The translations under genes were made by a program, and so were the position numbers. This document shows, piece after piece, positions 47,147 through 58,019 of a stretch of DNA of 64,000 nt. This DNA is from Chlamydoabsidia padenii (lineage: Eukaryota; Mucoromycota; Mucoromycetes; Mucorales; Cunninghamellaceae). Within the stretch, counting starts at the first letter, position 1, and each line of letters starts with the position of its first letter. The notes beneath the pieces are model-generated. The model was given only the letters and a program-made list of their open reading frames with translations. It had not been told where the DNA came from and searched no databases. The stretch is taken from assembly GCA_025330725.1 (NCBI GenBank), contig JAIWND010000013.1, forward strand, positions 186,001 to 250,000, given 5' to 3'.

Positions 47147-47698
47147 ACTATGTTGGGGGTGGGGTGGGGGGTTAGACCAACCCTTCTCCTTCTGGCATAA
47201 ACTGGGTAAGTCCAGCATGGAGAGCAGTGATGTTACTCACGAACATTATTAAATGATCTGTTTGATGGCTGTGGCAGTATTAATGATTTTGTTGCCATGT
47301 CGAATCAAATCCCCCGTTGAATGTGATTCTGTAAAGAGCACAATGGCGGGATTTGAATCATAGTCCTTCTTATGACATCCACTTAACAGGGCTAACGGAA
47401 GCACCAACAAGAGATTGTAAGGTTTAAGGATTGATGTAACAAAACCATCTCATGGAAAGAGTGACCTGTCAAAGAGAGGCATTTTACTTTATGGGTGAGA
47501 ATCTGAGTTTCGGTCAACATTCATGCTTTTTTTTAAGGCATGCTCCGGACAAGTGGATCAAATTGTATAAAAAAGTGTTAGATCAGCACATATGGATAAG
47601 CTGGGTGGATTAGGCTTGGTTTGATTAACGCCCACCATGAAATCCATATGAGCATCATACCTTTTTACATTATCAGAGCTTGAACAAATTTAGAACGG

Positions 47699-47709
47699 CG
47701 GGATTTCAA
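47699..47709 (+). promoter_or_regulatory. CGG-NN-TTTCAA element
   Basis: CGGGATTTCAA preceded by GG, 112 bases upstream of the lipase ATG. An exact CGGGATTTGAA copy is at 47347-47357. Confidence 0.5.
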
Positions 47710-47820
47710 TTTCATTTTTTTTTCTTTCTACTTCAATAGACTCCCCCCTTTTTTATCACTCTCTTTCTCTTTCTTTCAATTGTTACATACTTACAACCTA
47801 TTTCTATTTATTCATACCTC

Positions 47821-49663
47821 ATGACGCGACAACATATTTTAAACCATCATGGCATACAGCATTTTGAAGAAATCAAGTCTCTAGGAAGGGCGGCTCTACA
47901 ATCTCTCCATGTCTCTGACCAAGATGATAGTGACGACGGCGGCGACTATTCAAGGAAACCCTTCAGGACAAGATTGCAACACTGGAAAAAAGAAAAAAAG
48001 GACAAACTGCGACCTGCACGTACTTTATCGGAACCCTATATGCAATATGCTCTTACCATGGCGAAGAATCTAGCTTTGACACTCTATTTTAATTGGACGA
48101 TGGTCTTTTATGCTCCTCTTAGTGCTTTGGCTACTGTGGTTGTGTATCCTACTTTTATGGTTGCTCTCTTACTGATTGAACTCTTTTTGAAACTCTTTAT
48201 GGATGTCCTTGGTGGTCAGAAACTGATTTTATTCTGGTCGCAAAGATACGGAAATGGTAATATAAAGGACCAACAAGGGGTAATAAAAAAAAACAATATG
48301 ATCAAGTGACAAAAGAAACTGACTCTTACAAATAATTCATTATAGGACTTTCTATCATTAATTGGGGTAAGTTTTTTTTTTTTTTTTTTTTTAATTATGG
48401 CAATATCGAAACTAACCCACTTGATTATATATGTATAGGTCAACCATCGTTTTTACTGTCAAAGGATACTGCCCATCAAGTCAAGACTACGTTGCCCCTC
48501 CTCAGCAGTGGTATAGCTAAATTGGATCAAAATGAACTCATATTCGATATCTCAATTGCACAAACAATGACGGTCCTCTCTGCTTTGGTGTATGAACGGG
48601 ATGGTGAATTGGTCAAGGAAGCCTATGATGTATTTGTGGACAATGCTGATGATATCTCAGAGTCAACTGAAGAAAAAATGCGGGAACTCTTGTCGAAATC
48701 GGAACAACGGATCCGAGAAATTGCTGAACCTTATGGTTTACGTTTCGAAGGTAATGGAAAAAAGAAACAAGTTTGATCTTCTTTATTTAATTGTTTTATA
48801 TAGGTATCTCTGAATTGAAATCACTAGGTGGTCCCTTCTGTGGTGTATTCTGGTCAGAGACTTATCCATGCTTGATCGTTTGCTTTAAAGGTACCACACC
48901 AACAAACTATGAAGGTAAGAAATGAAAAAGAAACAAACATAGGCAAATCCATTCACTCACACAATATAGAATTTTTGGTTGATTGCTCTATCCAACGAGC
49001 CGATGCAAGACCTTATTTATTTGGTGCCGCTCATCAAGGCTTTTATGACTCTGTATTCCCTACCACTGACTTTGGTGAAAACGACAAACGGGATCCTTAC
49101 CAAGCCATTCTGAATGCATTACACGAAAAAGCCAAGAAACTCTATCCTGGACAAAAAGTACAAGTATGGGTCACTGGTCATTCACTAGGTGCAGCCATGA
49201 GTTGTTTGTTGTTTGCTCGTTGGTTGAAGTGTCCTGAAGATCTCAAGGACCAATTGGAACTCCGGGATGCCTATGTGATTGGAACGCCTGCGGTGGGTGA
49301 CGACAGTTTCGCCTCCATGTTTGCCAGTCATTGCAACACACCTGTGCATCGACGATCTACTTTATGGCGTGTGGTGAATAAACAAGACTTGATCTGCCGG
49401 TTACCTGTGGGATACGACAATCGGATCTTTGGCAGGTTTGTCTCCAAATGGGATTTCTTCAACTATGCTCATGTCGGTCATGAAATCTTGATTCCCAAGA
49501 ATTCTGCTCGTCCTTTGCGTACCAAATCATCAAGTTATCAATCACCTGGTCATATTCGGATTGTAGCAACTGGTGATAAACCTATCATTAACATCAAGGA
49601 TTCAACATCCGCCAAGGTCACTCAACAACAACCTTCTCCATCCTCCTCAACAACATCGACTGA

Positions 49664-49695
<32 letters not shown>

Positions 49696-50003
49696 GTGGG
49701 GACGATGTGACTGATTCACCACCTGCTTGTGATCATTTAAGCACTTGCGATCTTCCGCATTGGATGCAACTGCTTCATTCTTACCATGATCGTTACTATA
49801 AATGGTTACCTTCTGCCCTTCAATCTCCAGAACACCATGATACACCAAACGACGACGCCAATGACGATGATAAACAACAACAAAACCGTTTGTCTTTGAA
49901 CCCTATTCACATACTGGAACATTTATACCCTTATCTTATTCGGGACCACCTCCCACATGGATATTATCAAGGATTGGAAATGGCTAGGAAATTTTATGTT
50001 TAG
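47821..50003 (+). CDS. Class 3 lipase-domain protein
   Basis: Alpha/beta-hydrolase of the fungal lipase_3 family, 637 aa, in exons 47821-48256, 48346-48366, 48439-48750, 48804-48914 and 48970-50003. Residues about 85-135 contain two hydrophobic segments (LALTLYFNWTMVFYAPLSAL, VALLLIELFLKLFMDVL), so the protein is probably membrane-anchored rather than secreted. The catalytic region shows CLIVCFKGTTPTN (oxyanion side), VWVTGHSLGAAMSCLLFARW with the nucleophile Ser365, and YVIGTPAVGDDSFA; YAHVGHEI could hold the catalytic His. A low-complexity Ser run (TCA repeats near 49665-49690) and an Asp/Asn stretch follow the domain. Exon 2 is only 21 bases. The substrate is unknown. Confidence 0.87.
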
Positions 50004-50313
50004 TTTACGCATATTCCCCTTTATAACATGGATTCCCCTTAGTTTCATTAGTGTAGTTTTGTTTTTGATTATCATTCCACGTATTCCTCTTTTAAAAAAT
50101 AAACATTGTTTATGCCTATTAACTTTTATTGTAACATCAACATGATTCATTCAATAAACCTGTCTTTTTTATTTATAACATATAACGTGTGCGTGGGTTT
50201 GCTAAACTAAAAAAAAAAAAAAGCAAATGGGGGATGATGATGATGATATATGTATATAAGGTCAAAGGGGAAAGGGGGGTAAAGTAAAAATAAATAAAAA
50301 AGACCAGGGATAC
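50004..50313. other. Convergent 3' spacer
   Basis: Tail-to-tail spacer with AAAATAAACA (50096) and A-runs; no gene seen. Confidence 0.5.
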
Positions 50314-51620
50314 TTAGGCCAAGAAGGGCTTCTTTTCATCATCAGCTTCATAAGAAGGAGGAGCATTCTTTTGATCATCTTTCCAGATAGCTTCTTGATC
50401 AGCGGCGACTTCTTCTTGACCATACAAAGGCAAAGCTTCATAAGCCTTGTTAGCAGAGATGATAAGGTGACGGACAAAGAGAGCCACACCAAAGAAGAAA
50501 GCACAGAAAGCACCAGTGATAGCACCACGAATTCCCGTAGATTGAGTATTCCACCATTGGACAACAGGATCAATCAAATCGCTACATCCCATTCCCTTGT
50601 TGTTGCTTTTATCATTGTCGGCATTGTAAACCCAAGGCACATTATCCGGAGATGGTATTTCTTGATCTTGTTGTTCTTGTTCTTGTTGTTCAGGTAGCAA
50701 GAAACCAGTGGTAGGGTCAATATTCCATCGATCCAAACGGCCATTGTCAAAGATATCCAAGAGTTGTTGTCCAGCATTGGTTTGCACGACCTTTTCATGG
50801 TTGATTTCAGTGATCTTTTCTTGAACAGCAATACGGCGGAAGGTCAGACCATCTTCAGTTTTCATTTCATCCAACAATGTAGCAGTGACTTCCACAGTGG
50901 CCAAACCAATATCAAAACTATCTTGAAGTAAGGCTAATTCTTCGGCAGATTCCACTGTTAGTTTGGTAGGATCAGAGGCCATTTGTGCTTCTACTTGAAT
51001 GTTAGACACACCAATTTCCACAGGTACACCATTACAACGAAGCTATAATAATCAAAAGGAAGGAATAATCAAATTAGTATCATATATGATGAACCTCCTC
51101 CTCCTCCTCTTTTAAATTAATAAAAGTATATATCTTTTTAGTTAGGGATAGAGGTGAGCCCGATCCAATCCCCCTATTGATAAGTAATTTCATATGATTT
51201 TACCTGGTTTTCAACTACATCAAAAGTGACTCGGACAGCCATCACACGTTCAGCCAAGATAGAGCCATCGTCATCCACCAAATCATCCACACGGGTTACT
51301 GTAACAAAGAGATGTTCATCCCCTTTGTTGTTCACACTTTCTTCAGCCAAGTCCACTGATGTTACAGAGACGTCTTGAAGAGGAGCAGCAAGGACGCTTA
51401 GCACTATTATGTTAACAAGAATAAAAATAGAAAGTGTGAGTAACACGAGTTTATAACTTATCGCAGACTAAAATAACATGTTAGAGGATAATGTGAAACA
51501 CAAAATCCCACTATACATCTTTTTTTTTTTTTTTTAGCGATAAACAACCCATTAATCCATGGATTACGTCTTACCTATAGCAAATAGTAATGTTGTAAAG
51601 AGAAGTAGTTTCGTATTCAT
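50314..51620 (-). CDS. Signal-peptide, single-TM protein with a PPSY tail
   Basis: A 324-aa protein in exons 51620-51575, 51403-51204 and 51042-50314. The N-terminus (MNTKLLLFTTLLFAIVLSVLAAP) is a clear signal peptide whose hydrophobic core is split by intron 1. A ~230-residue luminal or extracellular part follows with many Val/Asp/Glu residues and a Gln/Glu run. One TM segment lies at about 262-283 (AITGAFCAFFFGVALFVRHL), followed by a cytosolic tail with YGQEEV and a C-terminal PPSYEADDEKKPFLA. The PPxY motif is a typical WW-domain ligand, for example for Rsp5/Nedd4 ubiquitin ligases. The family was not recognised; a trafficking adaptor or cell-surface receptor are both possible. Confidence 0.78.
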
Positions 51621-52022
51621 AACTGGTTGTAAATGTAGTTAGGTGTTATAGATAGGAACGTGATAAATGGGAGAGGGATATATACAAAAAAAAAAAAAAA
51701 AGAAGAAGAAGAAAGTAAGGAGAAAGAAAAGGGAAAAAAAGAAGGCCAAGCCAAAATTATTATTTTTAACCACGACTGACGTTGACAAATGAAATTTGAT
51801 TGGGTAAAAAAAATCGGCATTTGAAAAACAGGCGGGATTTGAATTGCATGAAAAAGAAATACACAAACGATTCAAAATGGACCTTTGTTTTTGTTAGATA
51901 GTCAGACCATAAAAAGAAGTGATCTTTATACACTACATTTTTATTATTATAATGGGAAGGGGATAAAAAGTGTATGTAATATGGTATGTATGTTTGGGTG
52001 TAAAAGGATATGTCTATGCAGC
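51621..52022. other. Upstream region of the TM protein
   Basis: Contains CGGCATTTGAA (51815-51825) and CGGGATTTGAA (51833-51843), 18 bases start to start, about 195-215 bases before the ATG at 51620, plus an A16 run near 51687. No gene seen. Confidence 0.5.
51815..51843 (+). promoter_or_regulatory. Tandem CGG-NN-TTTGAA elements
   Basis: Two same-orientation copies, spaced almost like the tandem pair upstream of the TFIIIC gene, upstream of the signal-peptide/PPSY protein. Confidence 0.55.
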
Positions 52023-53716
52023 CTATAAGTGGATCAAGTCATAGCCAAAGTCCAGAATCATGATTTTTTTATCTTGTCCAGCACTAAGAGAGAGAAAAAG
52101 AGCCAAGTTAGAGAACTATATAAACTTTACCTATCCTTTATTACCTGAGGACTTTTGTATTAGTAATCAACACATTGAATATCCAACTTGTATGACCACT
52201 GTGAAAACTGAGAAGACATACGCCAGTGGAAGCATTCCATACTTTTAGAGTACGATCATAACTTCCACTAACAACCATTCCCTAGAAGAAAAGAAAAAGA
52301 AGAAGAAAAAGTTAGTATGATAGGTCAGCGGGGTCTTTCCTTTTTAGGAGGATCCATTTCAAAGCCCACTTACCCCTGAGCCACAACCATGCTCTTTTTC
52401 TTTCTTTACCTGATAAGTATCCACCGTGCGTACAAGATCAGTATGCCCAGTCATGGTCTGTAAGCATTCTGTTGATTCAAAATCCCATACCTTGATAGTC
52501 CCATCCTGCCCCCCACTGATGATGGACCGAAGAAAAGGATCAAAGCGGACACAGGCCAGCCCACGATCATGGCCCACAAATGTACGCAGACAATCACCAG
52601 TAACCACATCCCACAGCTTCAAAGTAGTATCACCCGAAGCAGACAAGACCAAGGTCGAATGTTTGACGTGATCCAGGGCATTGACAGGTCCCTGATGACC
52701 TACGAGTCTAAACCGTGCTCGTCCCGTCTTGAGCTCCCACACCCGCAAGGTAGTATCCCGAGAAGAACTGACGATCCATGCATCGGCCACCACACACACA
52801 TCCAGTACACCACCTGTATGACCCTGTAGGACTTTATCACACACCATGTCGGGCAAAGACCAGCACGCCAATGTGGAATCAGACGATCCAGAGACAAAAA
52901 AGGAACCCGCCGTGGCCAGGCACAAGACGCTTCCGAGATGATGTTGTCGTGTCACTAGACATTTACGTTGATCCACATCCCAGAGCTTGATGGTTTGGTC
53001 TCGACTGCCACTGAGTACTTGATGTGGATTGATCCAGGCGAGACAATACACACTATCTTGATGACCTACCAGGTAATGGCTTTGAGCTTGGCCGGCATGG
53101 ATCCGTCGGTCGAGAGAATAGAGGTCCCGGAAGAGAGCATAATAGGCGATTGTCTTGGCTTGATGATGAGGGTAATGAGATTGGTACAAGGCGTGCCAGA
53201 GATAGTGGTTGGATGGGTCACACAAGCAATGATAAAACTGGGAGGTCGATGATAGTTGGAGGACACTAGGTAGATCCAAATAAGAAACTAGTTGGATCAG
53301 TAGTTCAGATGGCAACTGTCTGAGTGGATCTATATGAAAACAACAACAACAACAACAAAAAAAGAAGAATGAGAAAAAAAAGAATAGTCTATTGTTTCCG
53401 CCACGTGGTTGAACTTGCCATGATGAGGATTCACTTTGCAAGGAGGAGAGCCACGATAGAGTCTTGATAAAAAAGACATTTTTCTTGCTTTCTTGTTCTT
53501 GATGCGCTTCTTATCAGAGTGAGCAGGAGCAATGCATTTTGTAACAGGAATACCATCTTTTCCAACCAGTATGGCGATACAAGCAGGTTTACTGTATGAT
53601 GGATTTGACGGCTTGCGATCATTTTTGCCATGTTGAGTAGTTGATGATGTGTTTTTCAGGGAGGAGGCCAAGTATTGTAACAGGTTAAAAGAAGTCCCAA
53701 CAGTTTTTAATGTCAT
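52023..53716 (-). CDS. F-box/WD40 protein
   Basis: Putative SCF ubiquitin-ligase substrate receptor, 471 aa, in exons 53716-53419, 53329-52410, 52281-52145 and 52083-52023. An N-terminal ~99-residue basic, low-complexity part is followed by an F-box (about 101-145: LRQLPSELLIQLVSYLDLPS, LQLSSTSQFYHCLC) and a seven-bladed WD40 propeller from about 165, with typical blades such as VLSGSRDQTIKLWDVD, VSSSRDTTLRVWELK, LSASGDTTLKLWDVV, ISGGQDGTIKVWDFE and VSGSYDRTLKVWNAS. Intron 1 keeps the frame only with the GC donor GCAAGT (53418-53413), giving NPHHDPLRQLPSE. The target cannot be predicted from sequence; Pop1/Cdc4/Met30 types share this order. Confidence 0.88.
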
Positions 53717-54591
53717 GGTTTTAAACGTATACACTAGTTTAAAAGAAGAGAGAAAAAAAAAAAAAAAAGAGGAAGGAAGAGAAAGAGGGGAGCAAAAAAG
53801 GAAACTCTCAACTTTATAAAATAAAAAAAGTGCGGTCTTGTGCTGCATACTTGTTTGTGCAACAATGAAGACATGGTCTTTTCAGACAATCTATCATTCC
53901 ATCATGCTTATTTTATCTCCATTATGTTGAATAGTTTATCACTGTGAAAGAACTTGCCTTTGAAAAGCGGGCATGAAGTTTATCATTGCTCTTTTATGAA
54001 CCCTACTTTTTTCAATACCAGCGCATGAATGAACATTTCATATCCCGACTAGCCTCCTCTTATTTTCCCGCACTTGATAAAAATATATAGCCCTGGGTTT
54101 TTCAAATGCCGAAGAGCAGTCAAAAAAAAATTTCTTCGTTCTTTTTCATATAAAGACACCGTCCCTTTCTCTCTTTTTCCTTCTTCTTTATTAACTTCAA
54201 GTACGATGAAATAGGTAGGTAAATATCCATATTGAAACTTTTGTGTCATTGTATTGTGTAAATGATGAATTGCAGCTGGCACCAGTCCGATTAAGACGTG
54301 ATGGATAGCTTAAACTCCCGGATGACATATACGCAACAACCGTCATCCCTGATAATACACACAATACAATGATGCTGACCTAAAACATATCATCAATTAC
54401 AAAAGATGTATTAACTTTTTGTTTGATTAGAATCTTTGGCCCAATAGGTGTTTTTTAGAATAGCATTTTTAGAATAGCGGCATTTTAAAATAAAAGTACT
54501 TTGTCAAATTTTTATATCGTCTTTTTATTTTGTCTTTCCTTTACTTTCTCTGTTTTTTTTTTTTTGTTATATCTATTTTAACTTATTGTCA
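53717..54591. other. Divergent spacer with an orphan promoter-like block
   Basis: An 875-base head-to-head spacer between F-box/WD40 and DUF1308. Elements occur at 54037-54047 (TTCATATCCCG), 54101-54111 (TTCAAATGCCG) and 54478-54489 (CGGCATTTTAAA, 103 bases from the DUF1308 ATG). The 54101 copy is followed by CATATAAAG (54149) and a CT-rich leader to an ATG at 54204, but that frame stops after two codons (ATG AAA TAG), so no protein gene is called. Confidence 0.4.
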
Positions 54592-56112
54592 ATGAACAAC
54601 GAACATGGTGACGAAACAGAACAACAAGACCTAGTCTGTGGTGTCAACACACTTTACGAACGATGTCAATATATTTTGAATGATTGTGCTGCTCGTCAAG
54701 GAACACGGCCTTTGGATGGTTTATATCGCCTTACTCAACCTCTGACCTCTGAATCACTGTTTTTGGAAAAGGTAAGAACAAGGAAAAAGTAGTATTCATC
54801 CAGTCGTATCGATTCTCTCTTTCTCTTTTATACTTGATAGCTTCTCAAGAATCCGTCCACGATCAAACGAAAATACATTCAAAGCACCAATCTCAGTTAC
54901 TTGGAAGCAGTGCATGATGCAATGACACTGGTGGGACCTATTAATGATGTGATGCGGTTAGTGGCGGTACCACCCAAGGATGGACAATGGATGGCGCTGA
55001 CAACAATGCTACGACGACAAAGTATCAAGGTGGACCTGGTGACTGATCAAGAGAAGGTATGGGTCAAAGTGATTGCACGTAACATCAAGGCATTCCGTCA
55101 TGAAATAGCCGGGTTGGAATGGGACAATTATGACGACGGTAGCGATGATGATAACGAGTTTGGCTACAGTGACAGTGATGATGATGATGTAGTGGGTGCG
55201 TGGTCCTTTGATGAACTACCAATCTTTAAAAAGGCACAAACTTATCTAGATTGTGCTCGTACGCATCTGGTGCATTACAAAACCCCGGTGGTGGTATTTG
55301 CCTTTATGCGAATTCAATACGATCAAGACCCTTTTGTACAACGCATCATGGATCGATTGGAGGAGATGGGGATCTGTGTGTATTTATTAAATCATCGACA
55401 ACAAGGCATGACCATACAGACAAGATATCTTCCTTTTATCCAACAGGTCTTTGGTGACAATCATTCGACTACGCCTCAACTCAATTTGGATGTCAGCACG
55501 GTATTGGCTATGGTCTCTCAATTATCTCATCATGGATGCTCAGTGGATGAAATCGACGGAGAGGCGCTCAAAACCCAGGCACAACAACAAGTAACCACCC
55601 CGATTCTCCCTATTCTTGATCAAATCCTAAGCAACAAACAACTCTACATTGTTCAGAGTGCTTTTGATCGATTACAAAGTATTATGGATGTGGTGGCTGG
55701 ACCAATGGAAATCAAACGATATCATTACTTATTCCCTCATCTTGTTGAACATAGTCAAACAACAACAACAACAGATAGTGATAACTTGTGGACAAGTCTG
55801 ACAACTCCACCGATAATCACCATTGTACCCGATCAACCTTCTCCACGGTTTCAGCAACTCTTGGAACTTCCTCCTCCCGCGGCTCGTGGGTCTAAACTCA
55901 ACAATGGCAAGAAAATCCGATCCAGGTTCTCACCTTTCCATGCTGGGATTTTTGGTACCGCTGATACTCTCAAAATGACAACAGTTACTGCTATTCAATG
56001 GATGCCCGCTGCGTTGGTGGAAGCTGGTCTACTTGGATCTGCCATTGTCACTCATCCTCCTCGGTCTTTGGCTGAACAAAAGATGCATATCAAGGAAAAG
56101 GTTGACAATTAA
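54592..56112 (+). CDS. DUF1308 protein (C7orf25-like)
   Basis: A 483-aa protein in exons 54592-54771 and 54841-56112. It resembles the UPF0415/DUF1308 family: an N-terminal helical part (LYERCQYILNDCAARQGTRP), then PINDVMRLVAVPPKDG, the conserved WVKVIARN, and a C-terminal region with FAFMRIQYDQDPFVQ, LNLDVSTVLAMVSQLSHHG and QLYIVQSAFDRLQSIMDVVAGP, followed by a TRF-F-x-ihD-like RSRFSPFHAGIFGTAD. A poly-acidic insert (DDGSDDDNEFGYSDSDDDD) interrupts the middle. Family members are suspected to carry a PIN-like fold; the function is not established. One intron only. Confidence 0.8.
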
Positions 56113-56508
56113 AATTAGAACTTGGAATGTTTAGAATTAGATTAGATTTGTTATAGTGTAATTGTAATAAAACATGTTGTTTGATGTTGACTCGAGCACT
56201 GGGTGTCACAAGAGTGGGCAATGCTTCACATGACACACACTCATCCTTTGCTTTTTTTTTTCTTCTTCTTCTTTGCTTTCCATATTGAAAGAAATCTCGG
56301 AGAGGCTCAATACCATGGTCCCATGATACACAGCTCCATACTTGATGACATTATGGCTTTTGATCTGGAATCGTAATGTTTTTTTTTTTAGCTTGCAGTT
56401 TTACAGGATCACTTTTAAATCCCGATGCACGCTTTTAATAATTCCTTTCCCCCCCCCCACCAACCTTCTTTCTTTCTTTCTTTTGTTTGTTTAATATCAA
56501 AATACATT
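56113..56508. other. Intergenic with promoter element
   Basis: DUF1308 3' UTR (AATAAAAC at about 56166) and the promoter of the following same-strand gene, with TTTAAATCCCG at 56414-56424 and a CTTT-rich leader. No gene seen. Confidence 0.5.
56414..56424 (-). promoter_or_regulatory. CGG-NN-TTTAAA element
   Basis: TTTAAATCCCG, 85 bases upstream of the mitochondrial orphan's ATG. Confidence 0.5.
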
Positions 56509-57826
56509 ATGCTTCGCTCTACAACCAGCAAAACATCACTTTACGCCAAACATTTATGGGCCTTAAAACACCATCGACCTGTAGCTGTCCGACCATTTAC
56601 CAGCACTCTTTACAACAAAAACAATAACAGCAACAATAACAACAACGGTCCTGACATGAACAAGATTTATGCACTGCCCTTCACACTCTCACCAGACAGA
56701 GCACCTCAGGTGGTAGAACTCGCCAATTATATTACTGAACATAAAATCCTTGGTCTCTTCAAGCTGATCAAATCGGTAAGTAGGCAACAAGTAATGGGTA
56801 TTAATAGAAATTAACACTTATGTATAATAGATGGTCATGAAAACCTTACCTCAAGTATCCGATGCTTCACGTATCCAAATTCGAAAGGCGTATCTTCCAA
56901 TCTGGTACTACGACATGGCCATTCGAGCAAATGTGACTCGAGAAAGCGATGGACAAGAACGTGAACTACTAGGTGTGGGCTTGAATGGATTCTGGACAGG
57001 CCATACTTGGGACCCCATGTGTTATCTTAGTTTTGGCTTCCCTCTTCAAGTCGACTCTGCTTCTCTTCAACCCTTCTCTGCTGATACGATCAATAACGAT
57101 GACGATATACAAGTTATTCCATTTACGACCGATCCATTCCAAGATCTTGAAGACCACGTGGCGACGGGGGCACTCGAAGGATTATCAGTGGGACACGGCA
57201 AACAGGCAGTCAAACTCGGCCAAGCAGACATGGTATTTAGTGCCGCCTACCCTCTCTATTTCCCAGTGTACATTGCCAAAGTTGACGACGACTCTGATAC
57301 GGTGATTGTCGTCGGTGGACAGAGCGACAATCCCCCCGTCTTCAAATACAAACCCGAACAGCGACAACGACCTTGGATGAATAGTGGTGAATGGATTCGA
57401 CTGGATGTGACCGATCCTTCTTGGCGGGTGGGTTTACCTGTCTCTCCTCTTCAAGAATTATGTAAATTGTTTGTCGACAAGGCGGTAAATGACTTGGTGA
57501 CGAATCGCGAACCCCGTCGACCGATTCAATGGGATGATGTGCGAATCCAGTCTTACAAGGACCATCAAAAGGAAAACAAGGGGTACATTGAACAACTCTA
57601 CAAGGTATGGGCTCAACAGGGCATGCTGACACAATTGGATCATATGGATGGAGATAAAAAGACATTGGGTATGGGTAAGAATGGACTGGAATTGAAATCA
57701 GCGGAACAATTCAAGCAAGAAATCTTGGATTCGGTGGGTAATGATTTGAAGAAACTCGAAGCACTGGAACCTCAATGGCTCAAGGACTATAATTACAACA
57801 AGATAAACAATGGTGGACAACAATAG
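56509..57826 (+). CDS. Predicted mitochondrial protein, family not recognised
   Basis: A 420-aa protein in exons 56509-56775 and 56831-57826. The N-terminus is Arg/Lys/Ser-rich with no acidic residue for ~45 positions (MLRSTTSKTSLYAKHLWALK, VAVRPFTSTLYNK), a strong mitochondrial presequence, then an Asn run. The mature part looks globular: IYALPFTLSPDRAPQVVELA, RKAYLPIWYYDMAIRANV, GVGLNGFWTGHTWDPMCYLS, the FSAAYPLYFPVYIAKVDDD hydrophobic segment, and a Lys/Asp-rich C-terminal helix region. It resembles conserved fungal mitochondrial proteins of unknown function that share an IWYYDM-type motif, but no function is assigned. Convergent with malonyl transacylase. Confidence 0.78.
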
Positions 57827-58019
57827 ACAATAGATAATAGATATAGAATGATGTATTATATTTTGATTTGAAATAAATAAATAAAATCGTGTTCAATTAC
57901 TATACAATTGGATATTTTTTTTATTTTAAGATGATGGATGGGGTAAAATAAACTATAGATATAGATAAATATGTATATACAAATGGTGGTAGTCTAAACT
58001 ATGGTATAAATAAAGATGA

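Larger units (their letters stand above)
47066..47820. other. Divergent promoter, 6-phosphogluconolactonase / lipase
   Basis: Contains three elements: CGGGATTTAAA (47136-47146, 71 bases from the lactonase ATG), CGGGATTTGAA (47347-47357) and CGGGATTTCAA (47699-47709, 112 bases from the lipase ATG). A CT-rich leader precedes the lipase ATG. No gene seen. Confidence 0.5.

Noticed and set aside
46307..47218. Longer 6-phosphogluconolactonase starting at 47218
   Set aside because: The added ~50 residues overlap the promoter element at 47136 and are not family-like; the internal ATG at 47063-47065 gives the usual length.
49618..49848. Minus-strand frame with a long Met run
   Set aside because: It is the reverse of the TCA/ACA serine repeat in the lipase tail, with no other coding signal.
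53330..53441. Alternative F-box protein start reading through polyPhe/polyCys
   Set aside because: The Phe/Cys run is the translated polypyrimidine tract of intron 1; splicing from the GCAAGT donor removes it and keeps the frame.
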